64,000 nt of DNA from Lota lota (Eukaryota > Chordata > Actinopteri > Gadiformes > Lotidae): assembly GCA_026745465.1 (NCBI GenBank), contig JACYXH010000701.1, positions 1 through 64,000 of the forward strand. The letters run 5' to 3'. Positions 45,395-57,704 of the stretch are shown here, in pieces. The notes under the pieces are model-generated. The model made no database searches, had not been told where the DNA came from, and saw only the letters and a list, made by a program, of their open reading frames with translations. Numbering within the stretch: the stretch's first letter is position 1; each line of letters starts with the position of its first letter. Made by a program: the position numbers and the translations under genes.

Positions 45395-45650
45395 TTCTAC
45401 GGTGGTTTCATTCCGTGCTCTCTAACGCGACTCTAAGGTCCTGCGGTTGCTTATGTGTGTATTGTGCTCTTCCGACTGAACAATCCGGACAACGTGGCCA
45501 CCAACGGGAGCTTCAAGGACGATCCTCACAGTGAGTCACCCAACGTTTATTATTTCATGAGCTGGTTGAAGTTTGGCTGCTGGTTCGCTTTTACAACTTT
45601 CCATACACTTACAAACTGCTGCTGCTGCTTTATGTTGAATTCTGTGCAAT
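45395..45650 (+). repeat. Satellite spacer cassette, right copy 1
   Basis: TTCCGTGCTCTCTAACGCGA through LNNPDNVATNGSFKDDP and the CTCACA/GTGAGT donor-like site to AGCTGGTTGAAG. Confidence 0.8.
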
Positions 45651-46289
45651 GTGGTTTTCATTCTGTGCCATTTTCATTTTCTACAATGCACATTCATTCT
45701 GTGCCATACGATTTTCTATAATGCACATTCATTCTGTGCCATACGGTTTGTTATTTTCTGCAATGCACATTCATTCTGTGCCATACGGTTTGTTATTTTC
45801 TACAATGTATTCATTCTGTGCCATACTGTTTGTTATTTTCAGCAATGCATTCATTCTGTGCCATACGGTTTGTTATTTTCTACCATGCACATTCATTCTG
45901 TGCTTTACGGTTTGTTATTTTCTGCAATGCATTCATTCTGTGCCATACGGTTTGATTTCTACAATGTATTCATTCTGTGCCATACGGTTTATTTTCTGCA
46001 ATGCATTCATTCTGTGCCATACGGTTTATTTTCTGCAATGCACATTCATTCTGTGCCATACGGTTTGTTATTTTCTGCAATGCACATTCATTCTGTGCCA
46101 TACGGTTTATTTTCTGCAAAGCACATTCATTTGGTGCCATACGGTTTGTTATTTTCTACAATGCACATTCATTCTGTGCCATACGGTTTGTTATTTTCTG
46201 CAATGCATTCATTCTGTGCCATACGGTTTGTTATTTTCTGCACTGCACATTCATTCTGTGCCATATGGTTTGTTATTTTCTACGGTGGT

Positions 46290-46535
46290 TTCATTCCGTG
46301 CTCTCTAACTCGACTCAAAGGTCCTGCGGTTGCTTATGTGTGTATTGTGCTCTTCCGACTGAACAATCCGGACAACGTGGCCACCAACGGGAGCTTCAAG
46401 GACGATCCTCACAGTGAGTCACCCAACGTTTCTTATTTCATGAGCTGGTTGAAGTTTGGCTGCTGGTTCGCTTTTACAACTTTCAATACACTTACAAACT
46501 GCTGCTGCTTGACGTTGAATTCTGTGCAATGTGCT
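46290..46535 (+). repeat. Satellite spacer cassette, right copy 2
   Basis: Same cassette; the join reads CTAACTCGACTCAAAGG. Confidence 0.8.
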
Positions 46536-46834
46536 TTCATTCTGTGCAATGCACTTTCATTCTGTGCCATACGGTTTATTTTCTGCAATGCATTCATTCT
46601 GTGCCTTACGGTTTATTTTCTACAATGCACATTCATTCTGTGCCATACGGTTTGTTATTTTCTGCAATGCACATTCATTCTGTGCCATACGGTTTGTTAT
46701 TTTCTACAATGCACATTCATTCTGTGCCATGCGGTTTGTTATTTTCTGTAATGCACATTCATTCTGTGCCATACGGTTTGTTATTTTCTACAATGCATTC
46801 ATTCTGTGCCATACGGTTTGTTATTTTCTACGGT

Positions 46835-47090
46835 GGTTTCATTCCGTGCTCTCTAACGCGACTCTAAGGTCCTGCGGTTGCTTATGTGTGCGTTGTGCTC
46901 TTTCGACTGAACAATCCGGACAACGTGGCCACCAACGGGAGCTTCAAGGACGATCCTCACAGTGAGTCACCCAACGTTTATTATTTCATGAGCTGGTTGA
47001 AGTTTGGCTGCTGGTTCGCTTTTACAACTTTCCATACACTTACAAACTGCTGCTGCTTGACGTTGAATTCTGTGCAACGTGGTTTTCATT
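46835..47090 (+). repeat. Satellite spacer cassette, right copy 3
   Basis: Same cassette with TGTGTGCGTTGTGCTCTTTC. Confidence 0.8.
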
Positions 47091-49199
47091 CTGTGCAATG
47101 CACTTTCATTCTGTGCCATACGGTTTATTTTCTACAATGCACATTCATTCTGTGCCATACAGTTTGTTATTTTCTGCAATGCGCATTCATTCTGTGCCAT
47201 ACGGTTTGTTATTTTCTGCAATGCATTCATTCTGTGCCATACGGTTTGTTATTTTCTGCAATGCATTCATTCTGTGCCATACGGTTTGTTATTTTCTGCA
47301 ATTTACATTCATTCTGTGCCATACGATTTATTTTCTACAATGCACATTCATTCTGTGCCATACGGTTTGTTATTTTCTGCAATGCATTCATTCTGTGCCA
47401 TACGGTTTGTTATTTTCTGCAATGCGCATTCGTTCTGTGCCATACGGTTTGTTATTTTCTGCAATGCGCATTCATTCTGTGCCATACGGTTTGTTATTTT
47501 CTGCAATGCATTCATTCTGTGCCATACGGTTTGTTATTTCCTGCAATGCACATTTATTCTGTGCCATACAGTTTATTTTCTACAATGCACATTCATTCTG
47601 TGCCATACGGTTTGTTGTTTTCTACGATGGTTTCATCCCGTGCCATACGGTTTGTTATTTTCTGCACTGCACATTCATTTTGTGCCATACGGTTTGTTAT
47701 TTTCTGCACTGCACATTCATTCTGTGCTTTACGGTTTGTTATTTTCTACAATGCATTCATTCTGTGCCATACGGGTTGTTATTTTCTACAATGCATTCAT
47801 TCTGTGCCAAACGGTTTGTTATTTTCGACAATGCATTCATTCTGTGCCATACGGTTTATATTCTGCGATGCACATTCATTCTGTGCCGTACGGTTTGTTA
47901 TTTTCTGTAATGCATTCATTCTATGCCATACGGTTTGTTATTTTCTACAGTGCACATTCATTCTGTGCCTTACGGTTTGTTATTTTCTACAGTGCACATT
48001 CATTCTGTGCCTTACGGTTTGTTATTTTCTACAATGCATTCATTCTGTGCCATACGGGTTGTTATTTTCTACAATGCATTCATTGTGCCATACGGTTTGT
48101 TATTTTCTGCAATGCATTCATTCTGTGCCATACGGTTTATTTTGTACAATGCATTCATTCTGTGCCATACGGTTTGTTATTTTCTACAATGCACATTCAT
48201 TCTGTGCCATACGGTTTGTTGTTTTCTACGATGGTTTCATCCCGTGCCATACGGTTTGTTATTTTCTGCACTGCACATTCATTCTGTGCCATACGGTTTG
48301 TTATTTTCTGCACTGCACATTCATTCTGTGCTTTACGGTTTGTTATTTTCTACAATGCATTCATTCTGTGCCATACGGGTTGTTATTTTCTACAATGCAT
48401 TCATTCTGTGCCATACGGTTTGTTATTTTCTACAATGCATTCATTCTGTGCCATACGGTTTATATTCTGCAATGCACATTCATTCTGTGCCGTACGGTTT
48501 GTTATTTTCTGTAATGCATTCATTCTATGCCATACGGTTTGTTATTTTCTACAGTGCACATTCATTCTGTGCCTTACGGTTTGTTATTTTCTACAATGCA
48601 TTCATTCTGTGCCATACGGGTTGTTATTTTCTACAATGCATTCATTGTGCCATACGGTTTGTTATTTTCTGCAATGCATTCATTCTGTGCCATACGGTTT
48701 ATTTTCTACAATGCATTCATTCTGTGCCATACGGTTTGTTATTTTCTGCGCTGCACACTCATTCTGTGCCATACGGTTTGTTATTTTCTGAACTGCACAC
48801 TCATTCTGTGCCATACGGTTTGTTATTGTCTGCAATGCACATTCATTCTGTGCTTTACGGTTTGTTATTTTCTACAATGCATTCATTCTGTGCCATACGG
48901 TTTGTTATTTTCTGTAATCCATTCATTCTGTGCCTTACGGTTTGTTATTTTCTACAGTGCACATTCATTCTGTGCTTTACGGTTTGTTATTTTCTACAAT
49001 GCATTCATTCTGTGCCATACGGTTTGTTATTTTCTGCAATGCATTCATTCTGTGCCATACGGTTTATTTTCTGCAATGCACATTCATTCTGTGCCATGTG
49101 GTTTGTTATTTGCAATGCACTTTCATTCTGTGCCATACGGTTTATTATATATATTTTTATTTAGTGCATTCTGGTTTCGTGTAGGATTTGGCCTCTTGC

Positions 49200-50895
49200 G
49201 GTGACCCCTTTTGTAAAATGTGCAAATGGAGCGCATGTGTTAAGTTTCAGAAGGACTGAGGCGACGCAGCTGGAGGTCCTGATGGTGGCGGTCAGCTGGA
49301 GGTCCTGGCGGTGGCGGTCAGCTGGAGGTCCTGGCGGTGGCGGTCAGCTGGAGGTCCTGGCGGTCAGCTGGAGGTCCTGGCGGTCAGCTGGAGGTCCTGG
49401 CGGTCAGCTGGAGGTCCTGGCGGTCAGCTGGAGGTCCTGGCGGTCAGCTGGAGGTCCTGGCGGTCAGCTGGAGGTCCTGGCGGTGGCGGTCAGCTGGAGG
49501 TCAGTGCGGTTGCAGCTTGTGTTAAGACCTAGCAGCTACTCATCCAGGTAAGGTGAACTCTTCAACCGATGTAAAGGTTCATCGAGTAAATCTGATCAAC
49601 TAGGTATGTGTTTAGGAGCTCTAGTACATTGTAACTTGATCATTTCTATCACTTGAAACTTAGTAGTGGGTGCTACTAGAGTAAGCAGAGACAGAGTATA
49701 ACCAGGGTCATAATTGTGCAAGCGGTCAAACCACCAAGCGGCTCGATGACTAAATGGTTCTTTAAACTCAGGACCGCGGTCCGGAGCAGAGGATGGACCA
49801 AAGGCCTGCAGTACAGCGCCCTAAAGACCCCGTGTGGACCCAGGTAAGATGCTTGACTTGCAATCTTATGTGATTTTTACTTTGAATATTCAACATGGTA
49901 AGTTTTGCTTAGACTAGGGTGAGAGCTTCGATAAATGGACCAAATGGCAAGGTAAGCGTGGTGCTGTGTTTAGGAATCTTTAAATGCCCAGTCACATTTG
50001 GCAAGCAAAATGTCTTCTAAATCAGCCTGCACAATGTGGAACTGACTTTACTTTTTTTCTTTTCACTTCACAGTATCATGACCTGAACAGTTGATCTACT
50101 CCAGTGTCCTATTCCCCATCCACCCTGAGGATGCCGGGCTACACCTACAGCCATCATAACCACGCAGAGCTCATCGACTGCCTACTACACACCATACTGA
50201 TGTCACTTTACTGTTCACTTTTAAAACAAACCATTATGTCACACCAGCTTTTGGTGAAAGTATGTTTAGCTCAATCTTTTGATTTGTTGATTTTTCTGTA
50301 CACTATCTGTGATCCCAGCTATTATTTTTCCAACACCCTTAGCTGGGAGCCCTCTTAAGGGAGCGACTAAAGGGACAAGGCTGGAAGCAAACCTGGGCCC
50401 TGATCTTAACCTTCTTTCTAACCCTAAGGCCTCAATTTAACCACAAATAAAATAGGATTATCTAACCTAATACCTAAACTTAGCCATCTAACCTAAACTT
50501 CAAAAAGGCCTAAACTTAACCTAGTACCTAAACTCGCTTACCTAAACTTAACCTTCAAACCTAAACATCTCTAAAATGCGTAAACTCTCACCTAATACCT
50601 AAACGTATCAATCTTTAATACAATAACTAATGCCTAAACCAAACAGGGCCTAAACATAATGTATACCCAAACACCCCTAAAATGACCTATTTCAAACTTT
50701 ATTCTAAATTAACCATCCTTAATCCTAAACTAGACTCATTTAGCGCTAAACCAGACTTGTCCCTTGGTTGCTCCACTTTTATTTTTTAAAGGTTTCTCTT
50801 TTCCCCATGGGGGTTTTTGAGTTTTAATCCTTGAGGGCTTGAAGTGCATGTTTGAACACTTGTTGTTTCATAAATAAACATGTTAATTTTTACCC
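49200..50895 (+). ncRNA. Putative spliced transcript, 3' exons (right-arm copy)
   Basis: Exon A ends at 49547 (CATCCAG/GTAAGG). Exon B is 49772-49843 (72 bp, acceptor AAACTCAG, donor CCCAG/GTAAGA). Exon C starts at 50074 (TTTTCACTTCACAG), with AATAAA at 50873-50878. Exon B is open in one frame (PEQRMDQRPAVQRPKDPVWT), and the frame ends after YHDLNS in exon C. All splice sites match the left arm. Protein-coding or lncRNA status is unknown. The frame through exon A has a TAG, so exon A may be noncoding or not directly joined. Confidence 0.35.
49268..49505 (+). repeat. 20-bp VNTR (CAGCTGGAGGTCCTGGCGGT)
   Basis: About eleven units, some with an extra GGCGGT. The left arm has only two to three units at 5145-5185, so the expansion is specific to the right arm. 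Confidence 0.92.
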
Positions 50896-52395
50896 ATTTT
50901 GTGTGTTTTTCTTTATATGTGGAATTGGGACAACTGAACTGTTTTGGTTCTGATATTCGGATGGCTGCCATCACCTCAAACCAAATAGTTCAATTCGTTT
51001 ATTCTTTTGAGTCATGTTTGACAACACATTAAAAAATGTGTACACTTTTCAGATTTGAATAAAGATTTACCAAAAGTAGACTGGGGACATTTTCTGTGGA
51101 ATGTGTACAATCTCAGTACACTATGTATTCAGTAGAATAGGTACATTCTCAGTACTATATATATTCAGTGGAATAGGTACATTCTCAGTGGGATAAAAAA
51201 AATATGTTGTCTCCTAAAAACCCTATTTTACAAAATATGGAATTCAAGGAAGGATTAAAATCACTGATCGATTGCACAAGTTTGTAGCTGCTGAGCCAGT
51301 CAATGACTTAATGTCCACCATACAACAACCCAACATGTGTTACACCTTACACAAAGGTCACAGTGACTACATGTAAAGATTCACCCCATGTGTGTGAGTA
51401 CTGTGACTTTGTCTTGACATCCCTCCTCTCCATCCTCTCATCTTAGTTCCTCCTCTGCTCTCCTTTCTAGCTAATATAGGATTGTGTTAATTATTGTTGT
51501 GCCTACACATTACGTGTGTAGACATTACATAGGTACTATTTAGATTATTTTAGTATAATATTTGAACTACTTTAAGTTAAATGTAGGTAGTTCAGAATAG
51601 TCCCTTTTGACACATCTTTGCTGTAGTCTACTACCTATGCCCTGGCACATACAAGCAGCTTTCCCATAATCAGTGTTGTAGCGACACCCAGTGGTGGGAA
51701 TGGGGAATCACCACAGACTCCCTTCATGAATATAAAATAGTTGATTTAAACAAATAAGCTGTATTCCTCACACATTATGCCACACAAACCATTTGTAAAA
51801 TATATAGAAGGAGCAACTTAAAAGTCCAGCCAAATGCTGTTTTCCTTTAGGTAATGCTCACAAAACAAAATAACTTTATTCAAACATATACAGCCATCAC
51901 AATGCCCAATGGTGTCCTTTACGCTGGGGACATGTCCCCACCACTCTTTGAAATGGCGGATTTTGTCCCCATCATAATTTGTTGAATACATTCAAAACAA
52001 TAGCTTAATGTTCTAAACTTTATTCTTTCAGTTGTTTCTATTTTGTCATATTTTAGGTCAGCGATATTGGATAATGTGTCACCGGGCTAATGTGCAATAC
52101 CTACTTTTACCGTCAGGGGATGCACTAGTCCTTTAAATAGTAGAAATTCACTCCGTCGACTGGTTCATTACACAAACTTTAGCCTATAACATATTTACAT
52201 AGTATATATTAAGCTCTATCTTAGAATACATCTAATTGGACTATTTAATATCAGGAGACATGATTTTTGATGATATTTTGTTGCATTATATGGCATGATT
52301 AAGGTATAAACTACAGCCACGTGCCACTTATGAATTAATGATGTCCTTAACTATCTCACGTGGGCTACTTAGAGCAGGTGCCGTTTAAAAACGTG
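50896..52395. other. Outer noncoding part of the right arm and flank
   Basis: Mirrors 2437-3770. It includes a short degraded 36-bp minisatellite at 51110-51200 and the 51210-51480 block. The arm ends near 52205. 52206-52395 is unique AT-rich sequence. Confidence 0.6.
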
Positions 52396-52454
52396 CATCA
52401 CGTCGTCGTTCGCAGATAGAACGCCGTCCATATTACGGTCCAACGCCGGTAAAA

Positions 52455-52456
<2 letters not shown>

Positions 52457-52488
<32 letters not shown>
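52457..52488 (+). repeat. Poly-G run, about 32 nt
   Basis: Homopolymer G. The length is likely unreliable in sequencing. Confidence 0.9.
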
Positions 52489-52796
52489 CGCACGGCGCAT
52501 GAGTCAGACACGCCCATCTCTCCATCTCTCACGTCAGGGGTCCCCGACACTACCGAAGCAAACCACACGGCTCCCCATGTCGCTTCAGTTGTTCCCACCA
52601 CCACATCGAGGGAGAAGGAGCAAGGTGTCTTTATTATCTTTCTGTATTCGGTTTTTTTATTTTTGAATGGGGGGGCGACGCTGGTCGACCATTGGAGTTT
52701 TAAGAAAAACACGAGCCAAGACAGAACGGGAAACAGACCAAAAACCAAACCTGTGTGGACCTAGGATTAAAGATTACACGCAGGAGAAGTAGAGAG

Positions 52797-52904
<108 letters not shown>

Positions 52905-53045
52905 AGGGGACGACGACGACGAACAAGTTCAGAAGACGGATTATTGGTCCGCACCTCCGAGGAGAGACGAGGTACCGCCGTTGATCGTGGTGACGTTTTG
53001 TCCAGCGCACAGAACCAAATCATTTGATCGCTGCTGGTGGGGAAA

Positions 53046-53101
53046 ATGAAAAACAAGTTAGCGTGCGTCATTTTATTACTTCTCGTCGTTCAAGCAACTC
53101 G
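53046..53101 (+). CDS. gabrg3: GABA-A receptor gamma subunit, exon 1 (signal peptide)
   Basis: ATG at 53046 encodes MKNKLACVILLLLVVQAT, a clear signal peptide, and the exon ends in phase 2 at donor CTCG/GTGAGG. Joined to exon 2 it forms an R codon followed by SDQLEYSEDYQD, a mature N-terminus. The gene would encode a subunit of the pentameric GABA-gated chloride channel in neuronal membranes. Only the first 70 codons lie in the window; the extracellular Cys-loop and membrane domains would be encoded further right. The symbol rests on exon 2 similarity and is less certain than the gamma class. Confidence 0.72.
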
Positions 53102-53535
53102 GTGAGGATTTGACGTTTTCAAGCGTTTCCGTGTGGTTCAAAGTTCTCAGTTGTCGCTCACGTTGGACAGTGGACGTCTTTTTGCGTTTGTTTTTGGAAA
53201 CAGCTTGCGAACGATACGAATACATGGCCGATATGGTTATCATGCGCGCAAAACACGCACACACGCACACACGCACGCACACACACACACTTAGATCGTC
53301 AAATTCTGTATGATTTAATTCCTTAAATGATGGCTAGATAAATTCGTGTCCTGCCATGCCAAGGTTTTATACATGGTTATCACGGTGAAAGTCGACATAG
53401 TACAGCCACTGCAGGTCTATACACGACATGAATCAATCAATGGTCTCATAAAAGCAAAAACAACTCTGGAGACAATCTCACAGACAAGTTAGTTCTTGAG
53501 TGTTCTTCATTCACGTCTTCCTCCGTCTCCGTCAG
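53102..53535 (+). other. Intron 1 of the GABA receptor gene
   Basis: 434-bp GT-AG intron (donor GTGAGG, acceptor CGTCTCCGTCAG). It contains a short CA/CG-rich tract at 53255-53290. Confidence 0.7.
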
Positions 53536-53690
53536 CTCCGACCAACTGGAATACAGCGAGGACTACCAGGACCACCACGACGTCCCTGTCAGTCGGATCA
53601 TGGCCCCCAGGAACCACCAGGCGGACGCCACTCACATACTGAACAATTTACTCAAGGAGTACGACAAGACGCTTCGACCCGACATTGGCG
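53536..53690 (+). CDS. gabrg3: GABA-A receptor gamma subunit, exon 2
   Basis: 155 bp between acceptor GTCTCCGTCAG and donor GGCG/GTGAGT. It encodes an acidic N-terminus, then ATHILNNLLKEYDKTLRPDI G, the conserved start of the ligand-binding domain in gamma subunits (ILNxLLxxYDxxLRPDIG). It ends in phase 1 so that the next exon should begin TG-AAG (V-K), exactly as the relic exons do. The recalled gamma-3 sequence shares EYDK and, in exon 3, TVIDV and IGPVSSI, hence the gamma-3 label; gamma-1 or gamma-2 cannot be excluded. Exon 3 is not found intact in the window. Confidence 0.78.
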
Positions 53691-54727
53691 GTGAGTTGAA
53701 AGCTGTCGCTCGATAGCTGCTGCCTTGTTGTTTTTTTTGGGGGGGGGGGAGGGGGGGGGGGGGTTGTTGCTCTTTTGGGTTTACCAACGACACGGAAACA
53801 GGGGAGTCTAAACATTCAGGTGGAGCTGTAGGTTGATGGACGTGGATTGTCATTGGTCGATTTGAGCAGAGCTTTATCCATCTTGCTACTACTTGCTGTT
53901 CTGGTGAGAGGCGGTCTGAGTGCTCGTTCTCACGCACAGCCCCCCCCCCCCCCCCCCCATGTAACGTGTAAACCTTGGCTTGGTGGTTGTGTGTGTGTTT
54001 GTGTGGTCCCGTGACATGTGGTTGTTGTGTGGGGATAGCCACAGTAGTAGTAAAAATGCTCTCACCTACAACCATACAAGACACCGAAATAAGATGTTGT
54101 GTTAGCCAAATTATAACTCCAATATGAACGGAAGCCAACGGTTTTATTTTTTGCACCAAAGATCCCAATGAGACGACTGACCAGATATGGGCTACTTAGG
54201 TAGGACAAACCAAACAACTGGGTCCCCTGAGGCCCCTAACAGTCCAGGTTCCCCCCCATGTAAACGCCCCTTCAGTTCAGTTTCACCAAGCGGAGGACAG
54301 GTGTATCACATCAGCGCTTAATCAGCAGGTGACCGGGTAACCCTATCAGCCAATCAGAGGCGATGCCTGCAACAGCAGGCGTTTTAACCTAGAGAGGGAG
54401 TCATCGAATGCAAAGAAGGCAAGCCAATCTACAGATGGTGTTATGTTATGTATCCAAAAAAACAAAGGCTCCCAGGGTCCTTCCGAGGGTTAGCTGGCTT
54501 TGTTGCTACTTGCTGTCCCCTTCCTGTTGAGCTCTGGCTCTCACGTTAACACCATCTCTTGTGTTACAAATCATAATGTGTGACTGTGGGAGTGTGTGTG
54601 GATGATGGCTGGTTGAAGCAGCCTCACCTGGCCTGAGTCTGACTGACTGGACTCTGGGGGCTGGGTGAGGCTGCACACCTGTTGTGCTTTGAGTCATCAG
54701 TGTGTAAACAGGTTAAAGCAGCCATCG

Positions 54728-54729
<2 letters not shown>

Positions 54730-54817
<88 letters not shown>
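54730..54817. repeat. (CA)n microsatellite
   Basis: About 44 CA repeats. Confidence 0.95.
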
Positions 54818-54819
<2 letters not shown>

Positions 54820-55060
54820 AGGAGATCTCTGACATGGCAGCATGCAACACCTGCTCGATGTATCATTTTACTCCTAACTCTGCAATAAACCGGTTTCAAC
54901 ATCTGCAACCTGTAGACACTGTAGCATGTAGCAGTAGCACATAGCATGTGGCATTGTAGCATGTGGCGGTTAACACTTTTCCTCCAAAGCCTCGTTACCA
55001 TGACGGCCTCCGTTTCTTGCCGTTCGATTGGAAGAACCCTTGTTCTGTGAGGACAGCTTT

Positions 55061-55125
55061 GGTGTGTGTGTGTGTGTGTGTGTGTTTGTGAGTGTGTGTG
55101 TATGTGTCTATGTGTGCATTTGTCT

Positions 55126-55206
<81 letters not shown>
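55061..55206. repeat. (GT)n microsatellite, interrupted
   Basis: GT repeats broken by TTTGTGAG and TCTATGTGTGCATTTG, ending in CGCGCGC. Confidence 0.93.
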
Positions 55207-55821
55207 CAGTGGGGAATCTTCATACGCTCAACACAAAGCCGGCAACAACGCCAAACTCTTTTCAAATCTTGCTGGCGGTTTTGTGAATGACTAGAAGCAA
55301 ACGGCTTGCACAATGGGGACGAATAGTGTGTGTGTGTGTGTGCGTGTGTGTGTGTGTGTGTGTACGTTGCATGAACAGATGCCTTGTTCCACTTAGCGGC
55401 AGTAGCACTGGCGCTGGTGATGGTTCACAAGTTCACCATATCATCATGACATCATTTTTTTTTTACGCCTCAGAATAGGATTGCCCATATGTCTGTGAGG
55501 AGGACAGTTTGCATATTTTCAAAGGAAGATAGTTTTTCTCAATTTGTCACTGCCCCCCTTTTTCCTGAGAAGCAAAGTGTTATAAATGAAGAAGGAAAAA
55601 AATAGTACCAGAGGGGGAATGGGGGTCACACAAACGGCAAAGAAAACAAAAGATGAGTAAAAATGGGAATCTAGAATGGATAAAACAAAACAAAAAAAAA
55701 AAAACGAAACTGGTTACAACGGGGACGCCGGGAACAAAAAAAAACAAAGCTTGAGTGATTAAAAAAAAAGGTGAAAAAGGAGAAGAGAAAAGTGTGTAGG
55801 GTGTGAGTGTGTGGATTATGT

Positions 55822-55863
<42 letters not shown>

Positions 55864-55885
55864 GTGTGTGTGTGTGTGTGTGTGT

Positions 55886-55928
<43 letters not shown>

Positions 55929-55986
55929 AATTTTGCTCAAGCACGAAGCAAACAAAAAAATCTGGGGACAATGAAAGAAGCAAAGG

Positions 55987-56027
<41 letters not shown>

Positions 56028-56049
56028 CGGTGTGTGTGTGTGTGTGTGA
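55822..56049. repeat. Cluster of (GT)n microsatellites
   Basis: GT tracts at 55822-55860, 55866-55927, 55991-56024 and 56030-56048, separated by short unique pieces. Confidence 0.93.
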
Positions 56050-56187
56050 GCACTGCGCTGGTGATGCACAAGTTCACCATACAATGACATCTTAGAGTGA
56101 GTGATGTGTACCAATCATAGAGTGCAGGAAAGACAACAGAAGATGAGATGTGCACAGGAGTTAGATACATGAGAGAAGACAAGATAA

Positions 56188-56332
<145 letters not shown>

Positions 56333-56439
56333 AAAGGGTGTGGGACCCCGGGGACAAGTGGATTCTTGTTTGGGATTGGTCAGGCTTATGATTATCGCCA
56401 TTGTTCAATTAGGTGTGAGGTCACTCCTAACTGTAGATA

Positions 56440-57040
56440 TCCTGCCTCAATAACATCACATGGCTTCTAAGATCTCCGCCCCCCTGACCATCAGCACAGG
56501 AGCCCCCCAGGGCTGTGCTCTAAGCCCCCCTCCTCTACTCCCTATACACCCATGACTGCGTGGCCACACACAGCTCCAACACGGTGATCAAGTTTGCAGA
56601 TGACACGACGGCCTGATCACCGACGGCGATGAGGCGGCCTATAGGAATGAAGTCTCAAGGCCCGGACCAGAAGACTACGGGACAGCTTCTTCCGCCTGCT
56701 GCCTGTCTGTCTGTCTGCCCGTCTGTCTGTCTGTCTGGCTGCTTGTCTGCCTACTGCCTGTCTGTCTCTCTGCCTGTTTGCCTGCTGCCTGTCTGCCTGT
56801 CTGTCTGCCTGCTGCCTGTCCCTAATCCATTGCACTATTGCTCTTCTTCTTCTTATAATTATTACTGTTGCTATTCTATTTTTATAAAATTTTCTATTTG
56901 TTTAAATGATATTGTGTTTTATATATATTTTAACTTCTTTCTGCTGCTAGGCCGAGGAGCCAGAACAAAATAATTGTACTGCTGTCTACTTGTCGATGAC
57001 ATGTGACGATAAAGAATATTGAATATTGAATCACAATCAC
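56440..57040 (+). mobile_element. 5'-truncated Rex1/CR1-like LINE fragment
   Basis: Encodes the reverse-transcriptase motifs ISTGAPQGCALSP and, after a one-base frameshift, YTHDCV and KFADDTTA, followed by a stop. FADD is the catalytic motif. It is followed by CTGTCTGTCTGCC repeats (56695-56820) and an AT-rich 3' tail ending AAAGAATATTGAATATTGAA. The fragment is dead. The tail plus flank is duplicated in inverted form at 34560-34930. Confidence 0.7.
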
Positions 57041-57704
57041 AAAGTATGGAACATAGCCAGTGGGTTCAGAGGTCAAATCAAAGTGCAGAGCGTCTGAATG
57101 ACCAAGAGGGGAGCTATAATGGTTCTTTTGGACCGGTCCTGTTCTGAACAAGAGGAGTACCATACGCTGTTGCATGGATTCTTGGTAAAGAAAAGAAACC
57201 CTTCAGATTATTTTAATTGTTTTTTTAACTCTCTTACATTGCTTATATAATATGTGTGTGTGTATGTGTATTTGTATGTGTATGTGTGTGTGTATGTGTG
57301 TGTGTGTCTGCCTTTCTGAATACCTTCCTGTAAAGGGTGTTACAAGAGGAAGAAAAACGATGACTCATTGAAGAGAACTGAAGAAAGAAAAGAACCCTAA
57401 TTATAGAAACATAACCCATTACAAAACACACACACACACACATACTCCGCCCCCCCCCCCCCCCCCCCCCCACACACACCCATCCACAGCGCTGCTTGCG
57501 CCTCTACTTGCTACTCTGACTGAATCCGCTGTCTGCTGCTCTCATAGCTCTGCTGCTCGTGTGTGCACTGTGCGCGTGCACGCCGGGGCGCGTTCCTGCA
57601 GCGAGCGTAGCGGCAATAAACACACCTTTTCTCTTTCTTTTTTTGGTTGAATATTCGGATCGGGGCTGGGTAAATAGTATTCGGGGGAAGTGCCGGACAT
57701 TTCA
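57041..57704. other. Noncoding with GT/CA, poly-C and dispersed GC-rich repeat
   Basis: 57250-57310 GT-rich, 57425-57478 CA and poly-C. 57485-57620 is the dispersed repeat seen at 18200, 24270 and 25790 (CTCTGACTGAATCCGCTG, ending GGCAATAAAC). Confidence 0.65.

Larger units (their letters stand above)
44905..49145 (+). repeat. Satellite array, 40/43-bp monomers with spacers (right)
   Basis: Same monomer and spacer cassette as 5308-10480, now on the plus strand. Three spacer copies lie in the first half. 47090-49145 is a pure monomer run with larger duplicated blocks (for example, the segment from 47630 recurs from 48235). All three plus frames stay open over long distances. Confidence 0.93.
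35323..52205 (-). repeat. Right arm of the ~16 kb inverted repeat
   Basis: Mirror of 2437-18095. Arm-specific differences are a TIR element at 35971-37878, a 78-bp MITE at 44272-44349, a duplicated tRNA-Asp plus tRNA-Leu at 41700-42370, an expanded 20-bp VNTR at 49268-49505, a shorter satellite array and an internally deleted solo LTR. Confidence 0.85.

Noticed and set aside
47079-48791. 570-codon open frame in the right satellite
   Set aside because: Purely repetitive. Two other frames on the same strand are equally open, and there is no start context, domain or non-repeat region.
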